Positions 1 through 5,935 of a DNA stretch of 6,920 nucleotides are shown in pieces. Below the pieces are notes generated by a model. It made no database searches. It was not told the DNA's origin and worked only from the letters and a program-made list of their open reading frames with translations. The DNA lies in the NCBI GenBank assembly GCA_030595135.1, contig JAUVDU010000083.1, positions 1 to 6,920 of the forward strand. Direction: 5' to 3'. Source of the DNA: Deltaproteobacteria bacterium (lineage in GTDB: Bacteria > Desulfobacterota > Anaeroferrophillalia > Anaeroferrophillales > Tharpellaceae). Numbering within the stretch: position 1 is the first letter of the stretch; every line of letters begins with the position of its first letter. A program made the translations under genes and the position numbers.

Positions 1-1
1 G

Positions 2-1309
2 GGCCAGATCACGATCAGTATCAAACTCTTCCTCAAGGATCACCTGCGCCTGACTGAGGCCTCACTCGAAGAACCGACGTTAGAAGATGCGATTATCATC
101 AAACTCGGTGAAGACCGGCGCTATCAACAGCGAAGAGATGGTATTTCCTATCAAGTAATTGAACGAAAATACGCAATTATCGCCGAAGCAGGTCATAAAG
201 TTACGATTCCACCACTGCTTTTTCAGGCAGTCAGTGTGAACGGCGGCAGCCGCCGTTTCTCATCTGATCCATTTTTCGACCGCTTTTCCAATCGCGGCCA
301 CCGCCTGCGCGCCCGCAGCCAGAAGCTGACAATCACCCTGACTCCGGTGCCTGATAAATTCAAAGGTAAAGTCTGGCTCCCGGCGCGAAAGATGGCGATC
401 AGGGAAAATTCGGAAGCCGGGAAAGAACTTAAAGTCGGCGAGCCCTTAACCCGGGTTATCCAGATCGAAGCCTTGGGCTTAACCGCTGAGCAGCTCCCGG
501 AGATAAAACTTAAAGCCCCTGAAGACTGCAAAATCTATCTTGACCAACCTGAACACCAAACCGAAATTAACGGAACTCTACTGCACGCCGTCAAACGCCA
601 ATCGATGGCCTTCATCCCCTCACAAGCGGGCATTTTCACGCTCCCGGAGATCACTATCGACTGGTGGGATGTGGTCAACAATAGACAACAACCAGCGGTG
701 CTCCCAGCCCGAAAAATCAAGGTTATCAAGGCCGACGTTAACGGCTCTAAAGTCAGCCCCCGGCAAGCTAACAGTGCGACTGAAAAAACTCCCGAAAAAA
801 CAGCTTCAAACAGTGCCAATGCGACCGATGGTTTAACCTCAATAGGCCGGAACACAGGCACCACCCAACTCTGGCAGGGAATCAGCGCGACCCTGCTGCT
901 CATCTGGATAATAACTTTAATTTTCTGGTATAAAGCCCGGCACCGGTCGGCGACAAGAGCGCAAAACGAAGAGATAAAAACAGAAAAGAAACAGCTCGCA
1001 AATCGCGAAACCATAAAAAAGAGCTGCCTTGACAACAACCCTCAAGCCACCCATCAGGCCATTCTTAATTGGGCCGTTGCAAGTTGGCCGCAAAACCCGC
1101 CAACCAATCTCAAAACAGTTGCCGACCGCCTGAAAAATCCGGCAATCAGCGAAGCTTTCGCCGCCCTGGAAGAGACTCTCTACAGTCTGGCAGGCCGAAC
1201 CTGGGACGGCAACCAGTTCTGGCAAATGATCACAAAAGATCTACAGATAAAAGTTCCAACCAAGTTATCCCGCAAAAAGAAAGATGGCCTGCCGCCCCTC
1301 TATTCTTAG
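2..1309 (+). CDS. batD: BatD-like protein (aerotolerance operon), 3' part
   Basis: The reading frame is open from the left edge to a TAG, giving 435 residues, so the signal peptide and N-terminal part lie outside the window. The GTG at 236 is internal, because the frame and the family similarity run on upstream of it. The BatD pattern is clear: a LGEDRRYQQRRDGISYQVIERKY-like segment (about residues 31-55), DPFFDRF (about 88-94), LPARKMAI, VGEPLTRVIQIEALGLTAEQLPEI, YLDQPE, a Trp-rich strand (IDWWDV) and LPARKIKV, which is the repeated beta-domain layout of the family. A low-complexity linker rich in Ser, Thr, Asn and Ala follows. One membrane helix is predicted at about residues 293-312, then a basic stop-transfer and a cytoplasmic helical tail. 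BatD is a membrane-anchored, largely periplasmic protein of the Bat operon (MoxR ATPase, BatA/B/E). Its molecular role is not settled. The rest of that operon would lie to the left. The 3' end overlaps the convergent ferredoxin remnant by 4 bases. Confidence 0.9.
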   Translation, partial: GQITISIKLFLKDHLRLTEASLEEPTLEDAIIIKLGEDRRYQQRRDGISYQVIERKYAIIAEAGHKVTIPPLLFQAVSVNGGSRRFSSDPFFDRFSNRGHRLRARSQKLTITLTPVPDKFKGKVWLPARKMAIRENSEAGKELKVGEPLTRVIQIEALGLTAEQLPEIKLKAPEDCKIYLDQPEHQTEINGTLLHAVKRQSMAFIPSQAGIFTLPEITIDWWDVVNNRQQPAVLPARKIKVIKADVNGSKVSPRQANSATEKTPEKTASNSANATDGLTSIGRNTGTTQLWQGISATLLLIWIITLIFWYKARHRSATRAQNEEIKTEKKQLANRETIKKSCLDNNPQATHQAILNWAVASWPQNPPTNLKTVADRLKNPAISEAFAALEETLYSLAGRTWDGNQFWQMITKDLQIKVPTKLSRKKKDGLPPLYS

Positions 1310-1473
1310 CCGGCAAACATCTCTGAAAGAGGCTCTTCTTGATAGCTTTCGGCCCGCTCCAGAACCCTCTCATGAATCGCTGTAAGATCCGCCGAAATTG
1401 CATTTTCCGGACACCAACGCATACAGTTAAAGCATAAAATACAATGATCGGCATAAACCGGATATGGTTTCAT
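1306..1473 (-). pseudogene. Orphan C-terminal [4Fe-4S] ferredoxin tail (probable gene remnant)
   Basis: Read on the minus strand, an ATG at 1473 opens a 55-residue frame ending in TAA at 1308-1306. It reads MKPYPVYADHCILCFNCM and then RWCPENAIS, so residues C10, C13, C16 and C20 form a CxxCxxCxxxCP cluster motif. A charged helical tail of about 30 residues follows. The pattern (Lys-Pro-x-x-x-x-Asp-x-Cys before the motif, aromatic residues inside it) resembles the second cluster of two-cluster ferredoxin domains at the C-terminus of flavodoxin-type or EFR1-type proteins. That family call is inferred. The first cluster is missing: the frame is closed by TAG at 1488-1486, and the other two frames upstream show no cysteine motif. 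There is at best a weak Shine-Dalgarno sequence. I read it as the surviving 3' end of a lost gene, though a tiny one-cluster ferredoxin cannot be excluded. It converges on batD and overlaps its stop by 4 bases. Confidence 0.65.
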
Positions 1474-1528
1474 GAAAAATGATCTCTACTTGACTTATCT
1501 TGTAAATATGCGTGATAATCTGTCTGCT

Positions 1529-1636
1529 CTACTGGCGTAAGCGACGTTGTCGAAGATTAATCCAAACAAGTAAATCCGAGAGCAGCAAAGCAAAAATAAT
1601 CATGCCCCACTCCGAAAGTGTTGGAATAACCGCAGT
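1529..1636 (-). pseudogene. Orphan IPTL-CTERM sorting tail (gene remnant)
   Basis: Minus-strand codons from 1636 to the TAG at 1531-1529 read T-A-V and then IPTLSEWGMIIFALLL, followed by SDLLVWINL and the basic end RQRRLRQ. This is the complete three-part layout of the IPTL-CTERM (TIGR04174-type) C-terminal signal: the I-P-T-L-S-E-W-G motif, one hydrophobic helix, and an Arg-rich end. The family marks the far C-terminus of secreted or surface proteins in Gram-negative bacteria and is thought to act like PEP-CTERM. Here the frame is closed directly upstream by TGA at 1639-1637, and no frame upstream encodes a plausible secreted protein body. The only internal ATG (1603) lies inside the motif. 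The tail is therefore orphaned. Either its gene was deleted up to the signal, or the fragment was left behind by a rearrangement. The motif reading is firm; how it arose is inference. Confidence 0.8.
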
Positions 1637-1693
1637 TCATGCCAATGAAAAATCATTATAAATTATGTACTGTTTTTAAGATATTAAGCAGAA

Positions 1694-1852
1694 CTACTCG
1701 CCTTGGTGTTTTAGGAGAACTAAACCAGCTGGAAGTTGAAAACTATCGCCGGGATCACCGAAAATACGGTTTATCTGGTCTTCAAGCCGCTTCAAAGTAA
1801 ACTCAAGAGTAGCAACGCGATCTTCAAGTAATTCAATTTTTTTCGTGTCCAC
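1694..1852 (-). CDS. Small coiled-coil protein downstream of the PilB-like ATPase
   Basis: A 52-codon gene starts at GTG 1852 and ends with TAG at 1696-1694. AAAGGA (1864-1859) sits 6 bases before the GTG, a good Shine-Dalgarno distance, which favours it over the in-frame ATG at 1867 (57 residues, no clear Shine-Dalgarno sequence). Residues at the hydrophobic positions are I, L, V, L, L, L, I, I at 6, 9, 13, 16, 20, 23, 27 and 30 from the GTG. That is unbroken 3-4 spacing over four heptads, so a dimeric or trimeric coiled coil is expected. The body is highly charged (KKIELLEDRVATLEFTLKRL). A short tail follows with FGDPGDSFQLPAGLVLL, perhaps a docking segment. There is no signal peptide or membrane helix, so it should be cytoplasmic. 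The GTG lies 33 bases after the ATPase stop on the same strand, so the two are probably co-transcribed. I do not recognise the family; SlyX-like proteins are similar only in general character. Confidence 0.7.
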   Translation of the reverse strand: MDTKKIELLEDRVATLEFTLKRLEDQINRIFGDPGDSFQLPAGLVLLKHQGE

Positions 1853-1858
1853 AATAAA

Positions 1859-1864
1859 TCCTTT
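1859..1864 (-). promoter_or_regulatory. Ribosome binding site deciding the GTG start of the coiled-coil gene
   Basis: AAAGGA on the minus strand with 6 bases to GTG 1852. It falls inside the first codons of the alternative ATG (1867) frame, so it argues for the shorter protein. Confidence 0.55.
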
Positions 1865-1885
1865 CATTTTGGGTTCATTCTAACA

Positions 1886-3790
1886 TCAAACAACACGTTT
1901 ACAGCCGTACTTGTGAATCTTATCCAGATTGATATATTGCTTGAACATGGCATGCGGAACCACCCTGAGCAACTCTTCAATGGTTGTTAAACCTTCTCTA
2001 AGCTTGTCTAAAGCCTCGTCAACCATAAAAAAAGTATTCTGAAGAGAACTCTTTAAAAGTTGATCATGATCTTTCTCTGTGAGGATCAAGGAAAGATCCT
2101 CACTACTCGGCACCCATAGTTCAGCCAGTGGCATCCGGCCTCGATAACCAGTATAATCACATTGTTTGCAACCCGTTCCTTTATAATGGATTAAAGAATC
2201 CGGCAACCACTCCATATTTTTGTGAAAATTTTCCGGCTGGTATTCATCTTTACAATTGGTACATATTTTTCGGATCAACCTTTGGGATAAGACACCCAAA
2301 AGTGAAGAAGCTATCATATCAGAACTAACACCCAACCCTTTTAAACGACTAACGGAACTGAGGGCATCGGTCGTATGTAAACTGCTGAGAACCAAATGGC
2401 CGGTTTGAGATGCCCGAACCGCCATCTCTGCCGTTTCCTGATCCCGAATCTCCCCGATTAAAATAATTTCCGGATCATGGCGCAGAAAGGAACGTATATA
2501 CCTCGCAAAACTAAGACCGATTTTCTCTTTAACTTCGCACTGCATGAATTCATCGTAAACATACTCTATGGGATCCTCTGCCGTGAGAATTTTCTTGCCT
2601 GGCTCATAGGTTTCCAACAGGCTGGTGTACAACGTTGTACTTTTACCTGATCCGGTGGGTCCCGTCACGAGGATAATGCCACTGTTGTTTTCCAACAGTT
2701 CCATCATCTTTTCATGCAAGGGCAGGGAAAACTTTAAATCACTGAGAGTTTTTGGTGCCCTTTGCTTGTCAAGAATACGAATAACAATGTTTTCGCCATG
2801 ACATGACGGGATAACGGAAATTCGGAAATCAATCTTGCTGGTGCAATCCTCACGACGAACAACAGAACGAAAACTGCCATCCTGAGGTAAACGCCTTTCC
2901 GCAATGTCAAGTGAGCCGAGTATTTTTATTCGTGAAACAACCTCACAGGCGTAACTATTAATGATTCTTTGCATTTCCCCAAGATCAAGCTGCTGCAAGA
3001 TTCCATCAACGCGAAAACGAATTTCCATACCCCTTTCTGAGGTTTCAAAATGGATATCAGACGAATTTTTCTGCAGAGCAAGAGTCAAAATCCTCTGAAC
3101 TACTTTATCTATCCGTTTAGCCGCCACCTCATCAAATGCCCTCTCTTGACGGCATTGTTCCTGTTCACTTTCATCGACTCTAAGAATAACATCCTCATCA
3201 TCATCATCATCATCAAGAATGCCCGAATCAAACTCGGGTCGCCCATACAATCTTTCCAAGGCATCCTTTATATCAGAGCTAAGAGATGTTACCTTGTTTA
3301 CCTTCAACTTAGTAAATAATTCCAACTCGTCAACGACTTGCTGATCGGTCGGATCAATCATCGCCAAAGTAAGGGAAGTTTCAGTTTTTGCTATCGGAAC
3401 GATATTCTGCCGGAGAGCATAATTGTAGTTAATTATTCGGTTAAGAGTTTTATCAATTTCAATTCTCGAAAGATCAACAAAGGGAATATCGAGCTGCTCA
3501 CATATTGCTTTGCAAACAACTTCTTCACTCACTAGGTTGTTCTGCTGTAAAAGTTCACCAAGTTTCATCCCACTTTCATGCTGGCTTTCAAGTACCTTTT
3601 TGAGAGTTCTTTTATCAATATTGTCATCATGCAACAGTATTTCCCCCAAAAGCCTGCGGGTATCATTCTTATGCTCAAAAACCTCAACTTGTAATTTGTC
3701 ACGTGGCACATCCGGCCTACCAGCAAGATTATCACAGACAGTTTGTCGCTCTTTTTTTTCTAAACTCTTAACCGAATGTAATTGCACCAT
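1886..3790 (-). CDS. GspE/PilB-type secretion or type IV pilus assembly ATPase
   Basis: This 634-residue cytoplasmic hexameric ATPase should drive pilin or pseudopilin polymerisation (type II secretion or type IV pilus family). Residues about 45-185 form a GspE N-terminal (MshEN-type) region, with LLGEILLHDDNID and the related repeat KLGELLQQNNLVSEE. An acidic linker follows with six Asp in a row (193-198). The catalytic part has SSDIHFE (about 243-249), RFRVDG (258-263), RLPQDG (300-305), Walker A GPTGSGKST (377-385), the Asp box AEDPIEY (404-410), Walker B with GEIRD (446-450), and the His box GHLVLSSLHTT (464-474). C510, C513, C541 and C544 make the zinc-binding tetra-cysteine motif of GspE/PilB ATPases, which PilT-type retraction ATPases lack. 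The C-terminus (LREGLTTIEELLRVVP) is family-typical. The start has a strong AGGGGG Shine-Dalgarno sequence. No inner-membrane platform protein, pilin or PilT gene is in the window, so GspE and PilB cannot be told apart. The gene is visibly richer in A+T than batD or the desulfurase gene, which hints at separate ancestry. Confidence 0.93.
   Translation of the reverse strand: MVQLHSVKSLEKKERQTVCDNLAGRPDVPRDKLQVEVFEHKNDTRRLLGEILLHDDNIDKRTLKKVLESQHESGMKLGELLQQNNLVSEEVVCKAICEQLDIPFVDLSRIEIDKTLNRIINYNYALRQNIVPIAKTETSLTLAMIDPTDQQVVDELELFTKLKVNKVTSLSSDIKDALERLYGRPEFDSGILDDDDDDEDVILRVDESEQEQCRQERAFDEVAAKRIDKVVQRILTLALQKNSSDIHFETSERGMEIRFRVDGILQQLDLGEMQRIINSYACEVVSRIKILGSLDIAERRLPQDGSFRSVVRREDCTSKIDFRISVIPSCHGENIVIRILDKQRAPKTLSDLKFSLPLHEKMMELLENNSGIILVTGPTGSGKSTTLYTSLLETYEPGKKILTAEDPIEYVYDEFMQCEVKEKIGLSFARYIRSFLRHDPEIILIGEIRDQETAEMAVRASQTGHLVLSSLHTTDALSSVSRLKGLGVSSDMIASSLLGVLSQRLIRKICTNCKDEYQPENFHKNMEWLPDSLIHYKGTGCKQCDYTGYRGRMPLAELWVPSSEDLSLILTEKDHDQLLKSSLQNTFFMVDEALDKLREGLTTIEELLRVVPHAMFKQYINLDKIHKYGCKRVV
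3197..3214 (-). repeat. (GAT)6 trinucleotide tract encoding six Asp
   Basis: Six perfect ATC units on the plus strand (GAT on the coding strand) give Asp193-198 of the ATPase, between its N-terminal region and catalytic domain. Any gain or loss of units keeps the frame, so the linker length could vary without inactivating the enzyme. Confidence 0.85.
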
Positions 3791-3794
3791 TGTT

Positions 3795-3800
3795 CCCCCT
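3795..3800 (-). promoter_or_regulatory. Ribosome binding site of the ATPase gene
   Basis: AGGGGG on the minus strand, 4 bases before ATG 3790. It fixes this start and shows that the long, unusual N-terminal lead (about 45 residues) is probably translated. Confidence 0.75.
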
Positions 3801-3846
3801 GGAAACTTAAAAAGTAATTACTTTCCATACCGGCATACTATCGTAC

Positions 3847-3898
3847 AGTATAATTAATACTACTATATACTAGTTAAGCAGAATCCACAATAGGTCAA
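3847..3898 (-). promoter_or_regulatory. Weak candidate promoter region for the ATPase gene
   Basis: On the minus strand TTGACC (3898-3893) resembles a -35 box, and TATACT (3852-3847) is the best -10-like hexamer. They are too far apart to act as one promoter. TATACT has no recognisable -35 at 17 bases, and TTGACC has no good -10. TATACT would give a leader of about 50 bases. The poor -35 would fit a promoter needing an activator bound at the repeats just upstream. No sigma-54 GG/GC pair with the proper spacing was seen. The assignment is tentative. Confidence 0.3.
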
Positions 3899-3930
3899 AA
3901 GTATGAAAAAAGCATGCTTTTTCACTTTTG
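3896..3930. repeat. Imperfect inverted repeat with perfect 16-bp palindromic core
   Basis: The core AAAAAGCATGCTTTTT (3907-3922) is a perfect palindrome. The arms extend it: CAAAAGT-ATG before and CACTTTTG after, with two or three bases unpaired. It lies upstream of the candidate promoter of the ATPase gene, between two copies of the TTCATAC repeat. It could be an operator, or a bidirectional terminator-like structure, but its stem is very AT-rich. Confidence 0.6.
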
Positions 3931-3956
3931 GAGTATGAAAAAAGTATGAATTCATA
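3901..3956 (-). repeat. Three TTCATAC direct repeats, the last in a 12-bp palindrome
   Basis: On the minus strand TTCATAC occurs at 3950-3944, 3939-3933 and 3907-3901. Two of the copies belong to a 13-base direct repeat, AGTATGAAAAAAG in plus orientation (3900-3912 and 3932-3944). The spacings are 11 and 32 bases, about one and three helical turns, so the copies face the same side of the DNA. The outermost copy sits in the perfect palindrome TATGAATTCATA (3945-3956). This layout suits cooperative binding by a response regulator or similar protein upstream of the ATPase promoter. The binding protein is unknown. Confidence 0.5.
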
Positions 3957-4116
3957 GAAAGCACAGCGGGAAAAGTGGTACGAAGAGATGGTTTACCGGA
4001 GCTATTCTTGCTTAATTATTGGAGAAGGGCATTTTGGAAAGAATACAATATCTCACCGTTTATTAAAGCTCTGCCGAGTGCCTTGATAAACATTTATTTT
4101 AGCAGGTTTATTTGAC
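3957..4116. other. Non-coding stretch with no recognised element
   Basis: This part of the 368-base gap between the ATPase and thioesterase genes is AT-rich. A plus-strand open frame (about 3939-4115) crosses it but lacks an ATG, recognisable motifs and family likeness. No tRNA, insertion-sequence end or CRISPR repeat was seen. Confidence 0.5.
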
Positions 4117-4134
4117 CAAACAAGTTGTTGTTTG
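4117..4134 (-). terminator. Weak hairpin after the thioesterase gene
   Basis: CAAACAA and TTGTTTG pair perfectly (7 bp) around a 4-base loop, starting 24 bases after the thioesterase stop. The stem has few G-C pairs and no T-run follows on the minus strand, so it is a poor intrinsic terminator. It could instead protect the 3' end or mean nothing. Confidence 0.3.
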
Positions 4135-4158
4135 ATAGTCTGGAATAATATCAACTAT

Positions 4159-4611
4159 TTAAAGAAACTTACAAGATTTAGTTTTCAATCCTTTACCCGG
4201 CAGTATTTTCAAAGTTGATGTGCCATGGACGATAAGTTCATTATCCTCGTTAAAAATTTTCGCTTCGGCGTAACTTATCGATTTTCCAGACCTGATTGCA
4301 TACCCTTCAGTTATCAACTTGCCACTTTGCACAGCTTGAAGATAATTCAATTTGAGGTCAATATTTACGAGACCGGCATCCTCAGGAATTCTCATAAAAA
4401 CAGACCAGAATGTCGCCGTATCAATCAAAGTTGCTAAAACTCCACCATGAATAATGCCGTAAGCCCGGAGGTGACAGTCAGCGATTTCAAGTTCAACCGT
4501 AGCCCTGTCCAATTCTAAAGAGACAAGTCGCATGGCTATATGGCTCGGATAATGACTGCAATTGACGACGCTGATTATCTCAGGGGCGTATTCGGGATTT
4601 GGCTTAAGCAT
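4159..4611 (-). CDS. PaaI-family hotdog-fold thioesterase
   Basis: A 150-residue protein of the size usual for single-domain hotdog acyl-CoA thioesterases (PaaI/YdiI group, COG2050 type). The signature helix and turn read YGIIHGGVLATLIDTA (residues 51-66), with the conserved H55-G56-G57 and D64 at the place of the catalytic acid of this group. Strands INIDLKLNYL-like (about 83-91), SGKLITEGYAIRSGKS and AEAKIFNEDNELIVHGTSTLKIL (about 115-137) fit the rest of the fold. It should be a soluble homotetramer hydrolysing an acyl- or aryl-CoA thioester; the substrate cannot be read from the sequence. It begins 16 bases after the desulfurase stop on the same strand, so it is probably the last gene of that transcript. 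AAAGGA sits rather far (12 bases) before ATG 4611. The link to sulfur metabolism may be only positional. The reading is richer in A+T than the desulfurase gene before it. Confidence 0.88.
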   Translation of the reverse strand: MLKPNPEYAPEIISVVNCSHYPSHIAMRLVSLELDRATVELEIADCHLRAYGIIHGGVLATLIDTATFWSVFMRIPEDAGLVNIDLKLNYLQAVQSGKLITEGYAIRSGKSISYAEAKIFNEDNELIVHGTSTLKILPGKGLKTKSCKFL

Positions 4612-4627
4612 AAGTTAGAAAAATCCT

Positions 4628-5821
4628 TTACGACAAGGTTACTGTTTTTTTGGGATAAAGAGGTGAGATGGCCCACAAACGGCGGACAATGGCAGTAAAT
4701 TTTTCGATAAAGGTATCAACCTCAGACTTGCTACTCCAGCGTCCGAGACTGATACGAAGTGAGCCTTGAGCAAGATCGGAACTGATTCCCATAGCCCTAA
4801 GCACCGGAGATCCCTGATGTTCGCCACTGGAACAGGCGGAACCGGCGGAAACCGCGATATCTTCAAGATCAAGATGAGCCAGCAGTGATTCCCCATCAAC
4901 ATAAGGGACACTTAAAGAGATAGTATTAGGAACCCGAAGTCGGCGATGGCCGTGAAATATCAGTTGCTGATCAAGCGCTGCCGCTAATCCGGCCTCAAGA
5001 CGATCCCGCAACTTAGCCACCCGATGCCCCTCATCGACCATACCGGTAGTCAAAAGTTCACAAGCAACTCCGAGACCGGCCATACCGATTAGATTTTCGG
5101 TGCCACAACGCAGGCCGCCCTCCTGGCCGCCGCCATGAATCAAAGGTTCGAGTTCGACCCCGGAACGCACCCACAAAGCGCCAACTCCTTTAGGAGCATA
5201 GACCTTGTGACCGGAGAGAGAGAGCAGGTCGACACCCAAAGCCTTAACATCAATCTCAACTTTACCTAAAGCCTGGACGGCATCAGTGTGCAGAAGAATA
5301 CCTTGAGCTCTGGTTAGTGCTGCAATCTCGGAGATCGGGAAAAGCACCCCGGTCTCATTATTAGCAAGCATCAAAGAGACAAGCACGGTATCATCACGAA
5401 AGGCAGCGCTAACCTGGGCCGCCGTCAGAGTGCCGTCTCCGGCTACCGGGAGACGCGTAATAACCGCCCCCAAACTTTCAAGGTGACGGCAACTCTCGGC
5501 CACCGCCGGATGTTCAACCGCCGAGATAATCACATGCGCTTTACGCCCCTGAGCAAGATGAGGCAAAACCACCCCTTTCAAGGCCAGATTATCACTCTCC
5601 GTACCTCCGGAAGTAAAACAGATCTCTTCCGCCTGGGCTCGCAGGAGAGTCGCCACCTGCTGACGGGAACGCTTAACAATCTCTGCCGCCGGGCGCCCGA
5701 AACAATGACTGCTGGAAGGATTACCGAAATTATCACGGGCCACAGTTGCCATCACTTCAAGAACCAGGGGATCGATTGGAGTGGTTGCGTTGTAATCAAA
5801 ATAGATCTTTTCACTAGCCAT
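4628..5821 (-). CDS. Group I cysteine desulfurase (NifS/IscS type)
   Basis: A 397-residue PLP enzyme that should convert L-cysteine to L-alanine while loading a persulfide for Fe-S cluster or thio-cofactor assembly. Landmarks are YFDYNATTP (7-15), NPSSSHCFGR (34-43), TSGGTESDN (70-78), EHPAV with H104 (the PLP-stacking His), NNETG (about 154-158), HTDAVQ (about 178-183), SGHKVYAPKG with the Schiff-base Lys K206, RCGTEN (about 238-243), and the active-site loop SAGSACSSGEHQGSPVLRAMG with nucleophile C330. The positions of H104, K206 and the Cys agree almost exactly with E. coli IscS. Group I is indicated by the SACSSG loop and overall length. Whether it is NifS or IscS cannot be settled: no IscU/NifU scaffold is next to it, and a thioesterase follows instead. 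It lies downstream of the Rrf2 gene, with a terminator-like hairpin in between. The Shine-Dalgarno sequence is weak (A-rich leader with AAG; GGA is 12 bases away). Confidence 0.93.
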   Translation of the reverse strand: MASEKIYFDYNATTPIDPLVLEVMATVARDNFGNPSSSHCFGRPAAEIVKRSRQQVATLLRAQAEEICFTSGGTESDNLALKGVVLPHLAQGRKAHVIISAVEHPAVAESCRHLESLGAVITRLPVAGDGTLTAAQVSAAFRDDTVLVSLMLANNETGVLFPISEIAALTRAQGILLHTDAVQALGKVEIDVKALGVDLLSLSGHKVYAPKGVGALWVRSGVELEPLIHGGGQEGGLRCGTENLIGMAGLGVACELLTTGMVDEGHRVAKLRDRLEAGLAAALDQQLIFHGHRRLRVPNTISLSVPYVDGESLLAHLDLEDIAVSAGSACSSGEHQGSPVLRAMGISSDLAQGSLRISLGRWSSKSEVDTFIEKFTAIVRRLWAISPLYPKKTVTLS

Positions 5822-5844
5822 TTTTTTCTTAAGTCCGTAAACGT

Positions 5845-5868
5845 AAAAAGGCCGGCAAAAATGCCGGC
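5845..5868 (-). terminator. Intrinsic terminator or attenuator before the desulfurase gene
   Basis: Read on the minus strand, GCCGGC, loop ATTTTT, GCCGGC, then C and TTTTT. This is a perfect 6-bp all-GC stem followed at once by a T-run. It lies 67 bases after the Rrf2 stop, and its T-run ends 23 bases before the desulfurase ATG. That leaves no room for a promoter between hairpin and gene, so transcription of the desulfurase must read through it or start inside or just before it. Confidence 0.72.
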
Positions 5869-5935
5869 TGATAATAATGATAACAGAATGTGCTCAGGTG
5901 GCGGAACGTTGTAAACCTAACTCTTCACAACGCCA

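Noticed and set aside
535..1038. Long minus-strand open frame opposite batD
   Set aside because: It is a shadow frame. The plus-strand reading has clear BatD motifs throughout and the minus translation has none.
1230..1454. 74-residue minus-strand frame overlapping the batD end
   Set aside because: It is in a different frame from the ferredoxin tail, which carries the recognisable CxxCxxCxxxCP motif. This frame has no motif.
1684..3883. Direct repeat TTAAGCAGAA at 1684-1693 and 3874-3883 flanking the ATPase and coiled-coil genes, like target-site duplications
   Set aside because: Ten-base matches are expected by chance many times in a window of this size. There are no inverted ends or integrase gene, and one copy lies inside the likely promoter region rather than at an edge.
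3939..4115. Plus-strand open frame in the gap between the ATPase and thioesterase genes
   Set aside because: It has no ATG start, only a GTG with a poor ribosome binding site, and the translation shows no motif or family likeness. Its length is ordinary for AT-rich non-coding DNA.
5870..5885. Extended -10-like TGTTATCAT on the minus strand as a promoter for the desulfurase gene
   Set aside because: No -35 box is visible at a suitable distance. A start there would put the terminator hairpin at the very 5' end of the transcript, which argues against ordinary use, so it was not called.
5483..5914. Plus-strand open frame over the start of the desulfurase gene and its leader
   Set aside because: It is antisense to firmly identified motifs (EHPAV, SGGTES) and crosses the terminator hairpin. 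It has no ribosome binding site or recognisable domain.
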